This document shows positions 1-11,695 of a stretch of 64,000 nucleotides of DNA, piece by piece (position 1 is the first letter of the stretch; each line of letters opens with the position of its first letter). Made by a program: the position numbers and the translations under genes. This stretch comes from Bubalus kerabau (lineage: Eukaryota > Chordata > Mammalia > Artiodactyla > Bovidae). The stretch spans positions 51,460,501 through 51,524,500 of the forward strand of contig NC_073637.1 in the NCBI RefSeq assembly GCF_029407905.1, in the 5' to 3' direction. The notes beneath the pieces were generated by a model, which saw only the letters and a list, made by a program, of their open reading frames with translations, was not told where the DNA came from and searched no databases.

Positions 1-168
1 TGTAGCCCACTGGGCTCCTCTGACCATGGGATTTTTCAGGCAAGAATACTGAAGTGAGTTGCCATTTCCTCCTACAGAGGATTTTCTTAACCCAGGGATT
101 GAACCCGTGTTTCCTGTGTCTCCTGCACTGAAGGCAGACTCTTTACCCACTAAGCCAGTGGGGAAGCC
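1..168 (-). mobile_element. Bov-tA SINE, cut by window edge
   Basis: On the minus strand this reads as a tRNA-derived head (A-box-like GGCTTAGTGGGTAAAG, B-box-like GGTTCAATCC) followed by the BovB-derived body (CAGTATTCTTGCCTG, GGGCTACA). This is the usual order of a ruminant Bov-tA SINE. It abuts L1 ORF2-like DNA, so it probably inserted into that L1. The left flank lies outside the window, so no target-site duplication can be checked. Confidence 0.88.
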
Positions 169-680
169 GGAAAAGTAAATACATGCAAAAGAAAAAATAT
201 AATCAGAATCTTGTGCCATATAAAAATTAGCTCAAAAATTAAGGACTAAGTAAAACACCTGAACCTCAAACTCCTACAAGAAATCATAAGGCAAAACTTC
301 TTTTACTTAGATATTGGCAGTGATTTTTGGATATTATACCAAAAGAATAGGCAACAAAATAAAAAAAGACAAGTGGAACCACATCGAACTAAAAAGCTTC
401 TGCATAGCAAAGGAAACAACCAACTGAACCAAAAGTCAACCTACAGAAAGGGAGAAAGTATTTGCAAATCATATATCTGATAAGGAATTAATTTCAAAAT
501 TATATAAGGAACCCATATAACTGAATAGTGAAAGAGAAATAACTCTATTAAAAATGGACAGTGGACTTGAACAGACATTCCATCAAAAAAGACATACAAA
601 TGGCCAACAGGTGTATGAGAAAGCTATCAATAATTATCAGAGAAATGTAAAACAATAGTGAGATACCATCGCATAGCTGT

Positions 681-2196
681 TCAGTTCAGTTCAGTTCAGT
701 CGCTCAGTCGTGTCCGGCTATTTGCGACTCCATGAACCACAGCACGCCAGGCCTCTCTGTCTATCACCAACTTTCGGAGTCCACCCACACCCACGTCCAT
801 TGAGTCAGTGATGCCATCCAACTAACTCATCCTCTGTCATCCCCTTCTCCTGCCCTCAATCTTCTCCAGCATCAGGGTCTTTTCAAATGAGTTAGCTCTT
901 CGCATCAGGTGGCCAAAGTATTGGAGTTTCAGCTTCAACATCAGTCCTTCCAATGAACACCCAGGACAGATCTCCTTTAGGATGGATTGGTTGGATCTCC
1001 TTGCAGTCCAAGGGACTCTCAAGAGCCTTCTCCAACATCACAGTTCAAAAGCATCAATTCTTCGGTGCTCAGCCTTCTTTATAGTCCAACTCTCACATCA
1101 TAATATGACCACTGGAAAAACCATAGCCTTGACTAGAAGGACCTTTGTTGGCAAAGTAATGTCTCTGCTTTTTAATATGCTGTCTAGGTAACTTTCCTTC
1201 CAAGGAGTAAGCATCTTTTAATTTCATGGCTGCAATCACCATGTGCAGTGATTTTGGAGTCCCCCAAAATAAAGTTTGACACTATGTCCACTGTTTCCCC
1301 ATCTATTTGCCATGAAGTGATGGGACTAGATGCCATGATCTTAGTTTTCTGAATGTTGAGCTTTAAGCCAACTTTTTCACTCTCCGCTTTCACTTTCATC
1401 AAGAGGCTTTTTAGTTCCTCTTCACTTTCTGCCATAAGGGTGGTGTCATCTGCATATCTGAGGTTATTGATATTTCTCCTGGCAATCTGGATTCCAGCTT
1501 GTGCTTCTTCCAGCCCAGCGTGTCTTATGATGTACTCTGCATATAAGTTAAATAAGCAAGGTGACAATATACAGCCTTGAGGAACTCCTTTTCCTATTTG
1601 GAACCAGTCTGTTGTTCCATGTCCAGTTCTAACTGTTGCTTCCTGACCTGCATAGAGGTTTCTCAAGAGGCAGGTCAGGTGGTCTGGTATTACCATCTCT
1701 TTCAGAATTTTCCACAGTTGATTGTGATCCATACAGTCAAAGGCTTTGGCATAGTCCATAAAGCAGAAATAGATGTTTTTCTGGAACTCTCTTGCTTTTC
1801 CCATGATCCAGCGGATGTTGGCAATTTGATCTCTGGTTCCTCTGCCTTTTCTAAAACCAGCTTGAACATCTGGAAGTTCATGGTTCACGTATTGCTGAAG
1901 CCTGGCTTGGAGAATTTTGAGCATTACTTTACTGGCATGTGAGATGAGTGCAATTGTGCAGTAGTTTGAGCATTATTGGCATTGCCTTTCTTTGGGACTG
2001 GAATGAAAACTGACCTTTTCCAGTCCTGTGGCCACTGCTGAGTTTTCCAAATTTGCTGCCCTATTGAGTGCAGCACTTTCACAGCATCATTTTTCAGGAT
2101 TTGGAATAGCTCAACTGGCATTCCATCACCTCTACTAGCTTTGTTCGTAGTGATGCTTTCTAAGGCCCATTTGACTTCACATTCCAGGATGTCTGT
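681..2196 (-). mobile_element. BovB (RTE LINE), 5'-truncated, copy A
   Basis: Read on the minus strand, the element begins at the start of the reverse-transcriptase region and ends with the BovB 3' terminus (CTGAGCGACTGAACTGAACT). It interrupts an L1. CATAGCTGT occurs on both sides (672-680 and 2197-2205), a 9-bp target-site duplication that fixes both ends. The 5' truncation is typical of target-primed reverse transcription. Confidence 0.95.
1184..2196 (-). pseudogene. BovB reverse transcriptase fragment (copy A)
   Basis: Two overlapping open stretches on the minus strand (2199-1924, then 1924-1184 in another frame) encode the RT domain of BovB. Visible motifs are KASRGDGMP near the start, FMDYAKAFDCMDHN (catalytic Asp region), QGCILSPCLFNLY and the active-site box YADD. 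The frame change near 1930 and a further break near 1184 inactivate it. It lacks the endonuclease domain because the element is truncated. Confidence 0.88.
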
Positions 2197-2815
2197 CATA
2201 GCTGTTGGGATAGCTATTTCTTGCCCAAAACAAAGGATGAGTATGAGTTAGCTTGTGGAGAAATATGAACCCTGTATATTGTTGGTGGGATGTCAAATAC
2301 TGTAGCATCTATGGAAAATAAAGTTTTCTCAAAAAAAGAAAAATATAAATATCATAAAATCCAGCAATCCTACTTCTGGATATATTGATATATCCAAGAA
2401 ATTGAAATCAGCATCTTAAAGAGATATCTGTACTCCCATGTTGAAGCAGCATTATTCACAATAGCTAAGACATGCATGACCCAAATGAATATTGACAGAT
2501 GAATGGACAAAGAAAATATGGTGCATACATACAAGAGTAATATGTTATTCAGCCTTAGAAAAGAAGGGAATCTGATTTGCAACGACATGCTGTCACAGAA
2601 CGACAAATGCTGTAAGATTTCACTTATATGGGCTATCTTAAATAGTCAAACTTTTAGGAAAAGAGAAAACAATAGTGGTTGCTAGGGACTGAGGGCAGAG
2701 GGAAGTAAGGAGTCATTCATTGGGTATAAAGTTTGAGTTATGCTAGATGAATAAGTTCTAGAGATCTGCTGTACAACACAGTGCCTATAGATAATGGTAT
2801 AGTGTTGTGAGGTGT

Positions 2816-3352
2816 TTTTTTTTTTTTGTAAAAGGTCTTAGTTTATTCTCTCTTTCATGAAAAATCTGCACAATCACCACAGATACAGTCACTGCAGAAT
2901 CTCTATTCCTTCTGTTGTCCAATCTCCAGCTCACTTTTTCTTGCCAGCACCAACGTTGGCCTTTGCAGTCCCCCTGACTTTCTTCATTCTGTTCTTGCGT
3001 TCCTTTCGCTGTTTTCTTGAGGTATTTTTCTTCTCATATAGGCCATGTCTCGCAAGCCTGTGTTTGGGCTCATTCTTCTTTGCGTAATCCAAGGAATTGT
3101 AAATCATGCCGAAGCCAGTTGTCTTGCCACCGCCAAAATGCGTTCTGAATCCAAATACAAAGACGACATCTGGTGTGGTCTTGTACATTTTGGCCAGTTT
3201 TTCCCAAATTTCTGTTTTAGGTACTGTTGCCTTTCCAGGGTGAAAAACATCGATGACCATTTGTTTCCGCTGAAGCAGTTGGTTGGTCATTTGTTCAGAA
3301 GGTAGAATTTCTGTCAAATGCTCTTCCATCAATAACAAAAAACCCAACCAAA
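2816..3352 (-). pseudogene. RPS24: Processed pseudogene of ribosomal protein S24
   Basis: The minus strand carries an intronless stretch, open from 3347 to 2931. From residue 20 (nt 3290) onward it matches the eukaryotic 40S ribosomal protein eS24 almost throughout: MTNQLLQRKQMVIDV, FGFRTHFGGGKTTGFGMIY, KKNEPKHRLARHGLYE and the basic tail ending GAGKKK. Several substitutions are recognisable (for example W where the family has R in TEIWEKL). The first dozen family residues are replaced by unrelated sequence. A polyadenylation signal (2842-2847, minus strand) and a terminal poly-T run (2816-2827) mark the mRNA 3' end. Lack of introns, the poly-A tail and location inside an L1 3' UTR show an L1-mobilised retrocopy. 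No promoter is evident. A clear target-site duplication was not found. Confidence 0.93.
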
Positions 3353-4285
3353 CAACAACAAAGGGGCATAAGGAAAGTTTGAGACAAATTGGATATGTCT
3401 ATTGAGTTGGACATGTCTATCACTTTGATTGAGGCTGATGGCATCATGAATGTTTGCATATGTTCAAACTCTTCAAATTATATATTTTATATAATTATGT
3501 GTCTTTCATGGTATATTAATTATATCTTAATAAAACTACTTTAAAAAGAGCAGGGGCTCAGATTTCACTAATCATCCATAGTTTGTGGACACCTGCTATA
3601 AACCCCGACATAGGAGTTTTTATGTTTGTTCTTGTCAAATTTCCACATCTAGAACAGAGTTTGGTACACAGAGGCACTGTTGAATGATCTAGGAAATGAA
3701 AACACATTACAACCTAAAAAAGAAGTTCAGTAAATGTTGATTTATAGGAATACCCGCATTCATTCACAGATGTGAGAATTGTTTTGTATAGGGGAGTTTC
3801 AAGAAGGCTTTATTTTTAATAGTTTATAGTTTTAAAAATCACTGTTTATAACTACAAGTAATAAAGATTGAGAGTTTTTATAATTCTTAATTGTATAATG
3901 TAGTGATCATGGAAAAGTTGTTAGCTTGATAGATGCTTTAAAAAGTTTGAGTATGTTACCACCTCCCAGCAGGGAGTTGCAAATGGTATCATGTTAGAGC
4001 CAAGCATAGACTGCCTCTCCCCTGGTGTTAAGCAAGTTTTCCTATCGAACTTTGACAGTTTGTAGATGCCCTGTAAGCCATCTCCCTTGACCAATCTTTT
4101 TTCTTACAAATAAATGGTTATGAGAAAGCTCAACTCCAAAACAGTTTCCTATCATCTAATATTTTTCAGCTCACCCCCTCAAAAATTTAAACTATATAAA
4201 AACATCTAAACATCTATTTATATGAAAGTGTGGTAAGTTATGGTAATAAATTGCATTATTTCACTAACTGATCATATTAGGAACA

Positions 4286-4320
4286 ACACAGACACACAAA
4301 CACACAGACACACACACAAA
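4286..4320. repeat. Imperfect (CA)n simple repeat
   Basis: About 35 bases of alternating CA with G and A interruptions. Confidence 0.85.
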
Positions 4321-4919
4321 TACCCCAAAATACAATACTTTGATCCCATTTGTCCCCTACCTAAATGGAGAGTAAAAGCTTTCTCTCACAGGAAACCACA
4401 TCTGATTAAAAACATGAAGCAGAAATTTTCACTTGCCTGAAAAATTTTAAGTGTATTTTAATACTGGTATAAATGAACTACAACAAAGTTTATATTTATA
4501 ACCATCTGAGACTCTGCCTTCTTAACTACTGGTCATATGAACTGGGAAAGAAAGAGTCTTAGATTATGTTATTGTTTATTGTGAAATAGTTTAATGGTAA
4601 CAATATATACACTGTTACAGTAACGGTATTATTAAAACCCTATCAAATCAAGGTTATAGTGCAGAATCCTGGCTTCACCAGTTGGTTTAGAAACAGACTA
4701 ATTAAATTACTCCATTCAAATAATAATACTAATGAAATAGATATTTACACAGTGCTTGTCCCATAGAGTCTGCCACGGTCATTTTTCAGGGTAAAGAAAG
4801 ATCTAATCAAGTATGTATATTTTTCAAAGTATATATGTTAATTTGAAAGCTGAGTAAGTTGTAGAAGTGTTTCAGGATCAATGACTAAAAAGAGAGGACG
4901 AAAAGCTTAGTCCTTGGCA

Positions 4920-5650
4920 AAGTAGAGTTGGGAATCATTAATCATTTTAAAGTAAATGTTTCTTTACCTGAATCTCTGCCAAAAGCCTTGACAGAATGCA
5001 GACTTCTAGAAGATCCAAATCTGCTGATGACAACAATGTTTGTTATACAGTATGCAATATTACAAAAGATCCTTTCAATGCTTGAGCTTTTAAAAAGATG
5101 CCTGTATCCAGGATTTCTGATAAAGCTTACAATTGTTTTGAGTGATATTCAGTTTTAATATACGAGGCTTCATGCCATTACATGCACCAGTTCCATCCTT
5201 CATGCTGCATTGGAAGGCTCAGTTAAACCAAATGGGGCCAATTCTAGAAGTCTTCTTGCCAATGATGACATGGCTTCCTGTCTAGAATCTCTAGTGTATT
5301 CTCATGTAGTCTGACTTACAAAGAAGCCAAGTCATAGGAGACTCAGATAATTTTTGAACCACACCTTGCTTTTTTAATCAGCAGAGGTTGATAGAAATAA
5401 ATGCTGTGAACTATTTCATGCTCATATTGCCTCATTCATAATGTGGCTGTCACATAAAATTATCCGCCCACACTTTACCAGGAAGAATCTTTGCCTGCTC
5501 CTTCATCCATCAGGAGAAAGCACTCCAAATACAAATTTCTTGGCTGCTTTACAGGTCACTACCTATTTTGATCGAGAAAGTGGATGACAAAGCCTTTCAA
5601 GTAACAAAGGTTTCCATTAAAGACCATTTTAACTTGAAATGTTACAATTA
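4920..5650 (+). pseudogene. Possible decayed coding fragment, unidentified
   Basis: Several short stretches read like protein in one plus frame or another. One 46-codon run open from about 5171 to 5312 contains ITCTSSILHAALEG and ANDDMASCLES; another near 5010-5080 contains SADDNNVCYTVCNITKD. Frames change between them and stops intervene, as in a decayed retrocopy. I do not recognise the parent gene, no poly-A tail is obvious, and chance open stretches are not excluded. Confidence 0.2.
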
Positions 5651-5939
5651 AGCTTTTTGATATGCAGTCTTCTAGAGATCAAAAATTTAGATATTAGAAT
5701 TTTTTTCAAAACAGAAAAACAGAAAGAAGTATGTACATTACATAATTACAGAACTTCCAAAGTACTAATATTTCTGCTGGAGAATCAATTTCTGATACCT
5801 TTGCCCAGAACACAAAACAAAACAAATATGGAAATGCCAAACATTTATTTTTATTTACATATCTGTACATTACTTTTGTAGATAGAAAAAAAAAAGTCTG
5901 GCTTGATAACATTCTAAAAAAATAGAGCTTTCTGTTGCT

Positions 5940-6143
5940 GATTAGTTTCTAATTTGTGTCTGACTCTTGAGACCCCATGGACTACAGCCCTCCAGGCTTC
6001 TCTATTCATGGGATTTTCCAGGCAAGAATACTGGAGTGGGTTGCCATGCCCTCCTCCAGTGGATCTTCCTGACCCAGGGGTTGAGTCCATGTCTCCTTCA
6101 TTGGCAGGCCGATTCTTTACCCCTGAGCCACCAGGGAAACCCC
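5940..6143 (-). mobile_element. Bov-tA SINE
   Basis: The minus strand reads from the tRNA-like head (GGTTTCCCTGGTGGCTCAGG at 6143 downwards) through the shared BovB-derived body (CAGTATTCTTGCCTGG) to a diverged 3' end near 5940. It is full length or nearly so. Confidence 0.9.
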
Positions 6144-7640
6144 AGAGTTCTCTAGATCTGGACATCTACCTCTGATACCTCCTGGATATACTCTTTAACT
6201 TGGGATAAAGTACAAAAAAGATCTGTAAGAAAAATGACTGCACTAAAATTATAGTAAGCAAGTTATACATAATTTACTATACATTCGAGTAGAATTATAT
6301 AACAAAATTAAACTTTTGAATGACAGCAAAATTTTTATATTTCATCATTATGAAATTGTTAAAATCTTTAGTTATGAAACAATGAATTCCTGGCGCTACT
6401 AGTTTCAATGTCTCCAATTTATCTTCCTTAATTATTAGCGGTGTTTTGATATTTTCTCTTCATTCTTGTACCACTACAGTTTAGGTTGAATTGTCATTTC
6501 TCTGGATAAGACCTTTTATTATTATTTTAGAGCACTCTTGGTTTTTTATCTACAGTTGCAAAAATTTCTCTTCAAGTAAAGAGTTGGTTTCTGAAAATTC
6601 AGTTTTCAGTGGTACTTTGGTTCCCTGAAAAGCACACTGCAAAATTCTTGCCAGTATATACTTATTACAGAATAATAGTATCACTATTTCTGAGACCCTA
6701 GGGTAGGTTCATGAATTTAATTTCTAGCCAGGTTTGTTTTCACGAAGTGTCCTATTCCACTTTGAATCAGACTTAAATTCAAACTCAATTTAAGCAATTT
6801 GTTTAGAAAATGTTGCATGTCTTGTTCTCTTTCCAGGGTTATAGCAGGTTGGGATATTCAAGCCAGTTCTCCCATTGAAACCAACAACAGATGCTGGATA
6901 AAATATTTCATGACTACCTTTCAAAAAACATAAAAACTCTGACGAGTTAGTAAGGAATTACCAAACCAAAGTCAAAGGAAAGCCTGGAGCCGAACAGGGA
7001 AAGGAGTACAAAAATTGTTTTTGCTAAGATGCAATTATTAATCAAAGCTAATTTGCACTTAGTTTTGATGGCTTAACCATGAGGGGAACAGAAGTTAAAG
7101 CCCAAAATCTTTCAACCACACAAATCTGATAAGAGATTATTCCTACATTAAGCTAGGGCTTCAGAGAACTACAGTATTAGAGTCATGGTAAGTCATAAAT
7201 GAATATGCTTTCCACCCCCTGAATATGAGGTAAAGTTGCCATAGTGATGTGTGGAGCAGAATACGGGGAAAGGGGGACCCTAAAAAATGATAATTCTAGC
7301 TAAGTTGAATAAAAGATTTGTAGCCCAGATTAATATCACTTGGTAGTTATAAAATAACCTATAGAATGTGAATACAGTTCATAGTGATCAAAGAGGGGTA
7401 GTGTCCTTAGTTGCCTGCAAAAAAAAAAAAAAAAAGCTCTACAGAAGGATCCTTTAAAAAATTTTTTTTAAATATTCACATATGTAATATTTCAAGACCA
7501 TGGGCAGCACACAGTTGAAAATACCAAGCAAATAAGAATTCATAGTATTACACGTAAGAATCAGTAAAAAAATAAATAAAAAAACAAATAAAGGTAGTAA
7601 AAACCTAGCCACAAAGATTACAGATAACTGTGTTTAAAAA
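6144..7640. other. Mostly unassigned; possible old L1 5' portion near 6830-7418
   Basis: 6144-6830 shows no recognisable feature. About 6830-7418 (CCAGTTCTCCCATTGAAACC, GATGCTGGATAAAA) faintly resembles the 5' part of an old mammalian L1. An A17 run lies at 7419-7435. If this reading is right, L1 ORF1-like DNA at 12098-12725 would be its continuation, separated by the younger L1 in between. This is tentative. Confidence 0.3.
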
Positions 7641-7966
7641 GTAAGGAGACTGAAAATATCTACACGTGTAAAAATGGCCAAAAGATATTTTAAAAGATGG
7701 AGAACTTCTATCCAACAAGCAGATAAAAAAGATGCTCAGTATTGCTAACTATTAGAGAAATGCAAATCAAAACTACAATAAGATATCATCTCACACAGTC
7801 AGAGTGACCATAATTAAAAAGTCTACAAATAATAAATACTGGTCAGGGTGTAGAGAAAGAGAACACTCGGACACTGCTGGTAGCAATGTAAGTTGGTGAG
7901 GTCACTATGGAGAACAGTGAGGAGATTTCTTAGAAAACTAAAAATAGAGTAACCATATGATCCTGC

Positions 7967-10900
7967 CTTTTCATACTGTCCATGGGGTTCTCAAGGCAAG
8001 GATACTGAAGTGGTTTGCCATTCCTTTCTCCAGTGGACAACATTTTGTCAGAACTCTCCACCATGACCCGTCTGTCTTGGGTGGCCCTACATGGCATGGC
8101 TCATAGTTTCACTGAGTTAGACAAGGCTGTGGGCCATGTGATTAGATTGGTTAGTTTTCTGTGATTGTGGTTTCTGTCTGTGTTCCTTCTGATGCCTTAT
8201 CTCAGTGCCTACCATCTTACTGGGGTTTCTCTGACCTTGGACATGGTGTATTTCCTCACGGCCCTCGCTCCTGAACTTGGACATGGGATATCTCCTCTCG
8301 GATGCTTGCTGCTCCAGCACCAGGCAGAAGATGGCAAGAGTGAACGTCGACATTTTAGGAATCAGTGAACTAAAATGGACTGGAATAGGTGAATTTAACT
8401 CAGATGACCATCATATCTACTACTGTGCACAGGAATTCCTTAGAAGAAATGGAGTGGCCATCATAGTCAACAAAAGAGTCTGAAATACAGTACTTCGAAG
8501 CAATCTCAAAAAAGACAAAATGATCTCTGTTCGTTTCCAAGGCAAACCATTCAATAACACAGTAATCCAAGTCAATGCCCCGACAAGAAATGCTAAAGAA
8601 GCTGAAGTCAAACGGTTCTATGAAGACCTACAAGACCTTTTAGAACTAACACACAAAAAAGATATCCTTTTCATTATAGGGGACTGGAATGCAAAAGTAG
8701 GAAGTCAAGAAACACCTGCAGTAACAGGCAAATCTGGCCTTGGAGGACAGAATAAAGCAGGGCAAAGGCTCATAGAGTTTTGCCAAGAGAACTCACTGGT
8801 CATAACAAACACCCTCTTCCAACAACACAACAGAAGACTCCACACATGGACATCACCAGATGGTCAACACCAAAATCAGACTGATTATATTCTCTGCAGG
8901 CAAAGATGGAGAAGCTCTATACAGTTGGCAAAAACAAGACCGGGAGCTGACTGTGGCTCAGATCATGAACTCCTTATTGCCAAATTCAGACTTAAATTGG
9001 AGAAATTAGAGAAAACCACTAGACCATTCAGAGATGACCTAAATCAAGTCCCTTACAATTATACAGTGAAAGTGGGAAATAGATTTAAGGGACTACATCT
9101 GATAGAGTGCCTGATAAACTATGGACGAAGGTTCATGACATTGTATAGGAGACAGGGATTAAGATCATCCCCAAGAAAAAGAAATGCAAAAAAGCAAAAT
9201 GGCTGTCTGAGGAGGCATTACAAATAGCTTTGAAAAGAAGAGAAGTGAAAAACAAAGGAAAAAAGGAAAGATAGAGCCATTTGAATGCAGAGTTCCAAAG
9301 AATAGCAAGGAGAGATAAGAAAGTCTTTCTCAGTGATCAGTGCAAAGAAATAGGGGAAAAGAATAGAATAGGAAAGACTAGAGATCTGTTCAAGAAAATT
9401 AGAGATACCAGGGGAACATTGCATGCAAAGATGGGCTCAAGAAAGAGCAGAAATGATATGGACTTAACAGAAGCAGAAGATATTAAGAAGAGGTGGCAAG
9501 AATATACTGAAGAACTATACAAAAAAGATGTTCACGACCCACATGGTCATGAATATATGATCACTCACCTAGAGTCAGATATCCTGGAATGTGAAGTCAA
9601 GGGGGCATTAGGAAGCATCACTACAAGCAAAGCTAGTGGAGGTGATGGAATTCCAGTTGAGCAATTTCAAATCCTAAATGATGATGCTGTGAAAGTGCTG
9701 CACTCAATATACCAGTAAATTTGGAAAACTCAACAGTGGCCACAGGACTGGAAAAGTCAGTTTTCATTTCAGCCCCAAAGAAAGGCAATGCCAAAGATTG
9801 CTCAAGCTACCACACATTTGCAGTCATCTACATGCTAGCAAAGTAATGATCAAAACTCTCCAAGCCAGTATTGAACAATACATGAACCATAGATTTCCAG
9901 ATGTTCAAGCTGGATTTATAAAAGGCAGAGGAACCAGAGATCAAATCACCAACATCTGTTAGATCATCAAAAAGCAAAATAGTTTCAGAAAAACATCAAC
10001 TTCTGCTTTATTGACTATACCAAAGCCTTTGACTCTGTGGATCACGACAAACTGGAAAATTCTGAAAGACATGGGAATACCAAACTACCTGACCTGCCTC
10101 TTAAGAAACCTGTATGCAGGTCAAGAAGCAACAGTTAGAACTGGATATGGAACAACGGACTGATTCCAAATCGAGAAAGGAGTATGTCAGGCTGTATATT
10201 GTCACTCTGCTTATTTAACTTATCTGCAGAGTACATCATGAGAAATGCTGGGCTGGAACAAGCACAAGCTGGATTCAAGATTTCTGGGAGAAATATCAAT
10301 AACCTCAGATATGCAGATGACACCACCCTTATGGCAGAAAGTGAAGAAGAACTAAAGAGCCTCTTGATGAAAGTGAAAGAGGAGAGCGAAAAAGTTGGCT
10401 TAAAGCTCAACATTCAGAAAACTAAGATCATGGCATATGGTCCCATCACTTCATTGCAAATAGATGGGGAAACAGTGGAAACAGTGGCTGACTTTATTTT
10501 TTTGGGCTCCAAAATCACTGCAGATGTTGATTGCAGCCATGAAATTAAAAGATGCTTACTCCTTGGAAGGAAAGTTATGACCAACCTAGGTAGCATATTA
10601 AAAAGCAGAGACATTACTTTACCAACAAAGGTCTGTCTAGTCAAAGCTATGGTTTTTCCAGTAGTCATGTATGGAAGTGAGAGTTCGACTATAAAGGAAG
10701 CTGAGTGTTGAAGAATTGATGCTTCTGAACTGTGGTGTTGGAGAAGGCTCTTGGGAGTCCCTTGGACTGCAAGGAGATCCAACCAGTCCATCCTAAAGAT
10801 CAGTCAGGAGTGTTCATTGGAAGGACTGCTGCTGTAGCTGAAACTCCAATACTTTGACCACTTGATGAGAAGAACTGACTCATTTGAAAAGACCCTGATT

Positions 10901-11092
10901 CTGGGAAAGATTGAATGTGGGAGAAGTGGACGACAGAGGATGAGATGCATGGATGGCATCACTGACTCAATGGACTGAGTTTGGGTAAACTCTGGGAATT
11001 GGTGATAGACAGGGAGGCCTGGCATGCTGCAGTACGTGGGGTTGCAAGGAGTTGGACATGACTGAGCGACTGAAATGAACTGAACTGAACTG
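7967..11092 (+). mobile_element. BovB (RTE LINE), nearly full length, rearranged 5' end, copy B
   Basis: The boundaries are set by a 12-bp target-site duplication ATATGATCCTGC (7955-7966 and 11093-11104). The 3' end is CTGAACTGAACTGAT. The first roughly 220 bp (7978-8185) are the reverse complement of the BovB 5' leader seen at about 16325-16545 and 23455-23660. A stretch with two imperfect about 42-bp units (about 8231-8316) follows before the coding region. The element is in the same orientation as the L1 it interrupts. Confidence 0.95.
8328..11073 (+). pseudogene. BovB endonuclease-reverse transcriptase, frameshifted (copy B)
   Basis: Endonuclease motifs are visible in one frame: FIIGDWNAKVGS near 8670 and CGSDHELLIAKF near 8957, the catalytic regions of an apurinic-type nuclease. 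A TGA at 8481-8483 separates the N-terminal part from the open stretch 8520-9227. The reading frame then shifts: 9281-9718 carries the linker and RT start, and 10184-10711 carries QADDT-type RT sequence with an intact YADD box near 10312. Several stops and shifts follow in the C-terminal region. It is not functional. The N-terminal segment present in copy I (23769-23910) is missing here. Confidence 0.88.
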
Positions 11093-11359
11093 ATATGATC
11101 CTGCAATCATACTCTGGGCATATATTCAGAGGAAATTTTAATTGAAAAAGATACATGCACCCCAATGTTCATAGTAGCATTATTTACAATAAACAAGACA
11201 TGGAAGTAACCTAAATGCCCATTGAAAGGTGAATGGATAAAGAAGATGTGGCATAAATATACAGTGCAATATTACTCAGTCATAAAAACGAATGAAAGAA
11301 TGCCATTGGCAGCAACATGGATGGAGTTAGAAGTAAGTGAGACAGAGAAAGACAAACAT

Positions 11360-11695
11360 GGGCTGTGCTGTGCTTAGTTGCTCAGTCGTGTCTGACTCTT
11401 TGTGACCCCATGGACTGCAGAGCACTAGGCTCCTCTGTCCATGGGAATTCTCCAGGCAAGAATACTGGAGTGGGTTGCCTTGCCCTACCTCCAGGGGATC
11501 TTCCCAACCCAGGGATAGAACCCTGTCTCCCTCATGGGAGGTGGGTTCTTTACTGACTAAGGGACCAAGGAAGATCAAGAATACTGGAGTGGGTAACATA
11601 CCCCTTCTCCGGGGAATCTTCTCGACTCAGGAATTAAAATAGCATCTCCTGCATTGCAGGCAGATTCTTTATCAGCTGAGCTACCAGGGAAGCCC
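11360..11695 (-). mobile_element. Dimeric Bov-tA-type SINE inserted in L1
   Basis: Read on the minus strand, there are two tRNA-like plus body modules in tandem (heads near 11695 and near 11572). The 3' part ends at GCACAGCC-type sequence near 11360. The L1 target AAGACAAACAT is duplicated exactly at 11349-11359 and 11696-11706 (11 bp), so the dimer inserted as one unit. Confidence 0.92.

Larger units (their letters stand above)
169..3556 (+). mobile_element. L1 3' half, interrupted by BovB and an RPS24 retrocopy
   Basis: Three blocks (169-671, 2206-2815, about 3356-3556) join into one plus-strand L1. They run from the ORF2 C-terminal region (landmarks AAAAAGCTTCTGCA, GCAAATCATATATCTGATAAGG, GGCCAACAGG) through the 3' UTR to a terminal TCTTAATAAAACT. 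The ORF is heavily decayed. The gaps are filled by a BovB (681-2196) and a processed pseudogene (2816 to about 3355), so this L1 is older than both. The age class within L1 is not assigned. Confidence 0.85.
3557..5939. other. Unassigned AT-rich DNA
   Basis: No gene or recognisable transposon is evident apart from a short CA-rich tract (4286-4320) and a coding-like patch (about 4920-5650), described separately. The remainder is AT-rich and looks like old single-copy sequence. Confidence 0.4.

Noticed and set aside
2931..3347. Functional RPS24 gene
   Set aside because: No introns, poly-A tail, several substitutions, a replaced N-terminus and location inside an L1 3' UTR all indicate a processed pseudogene.
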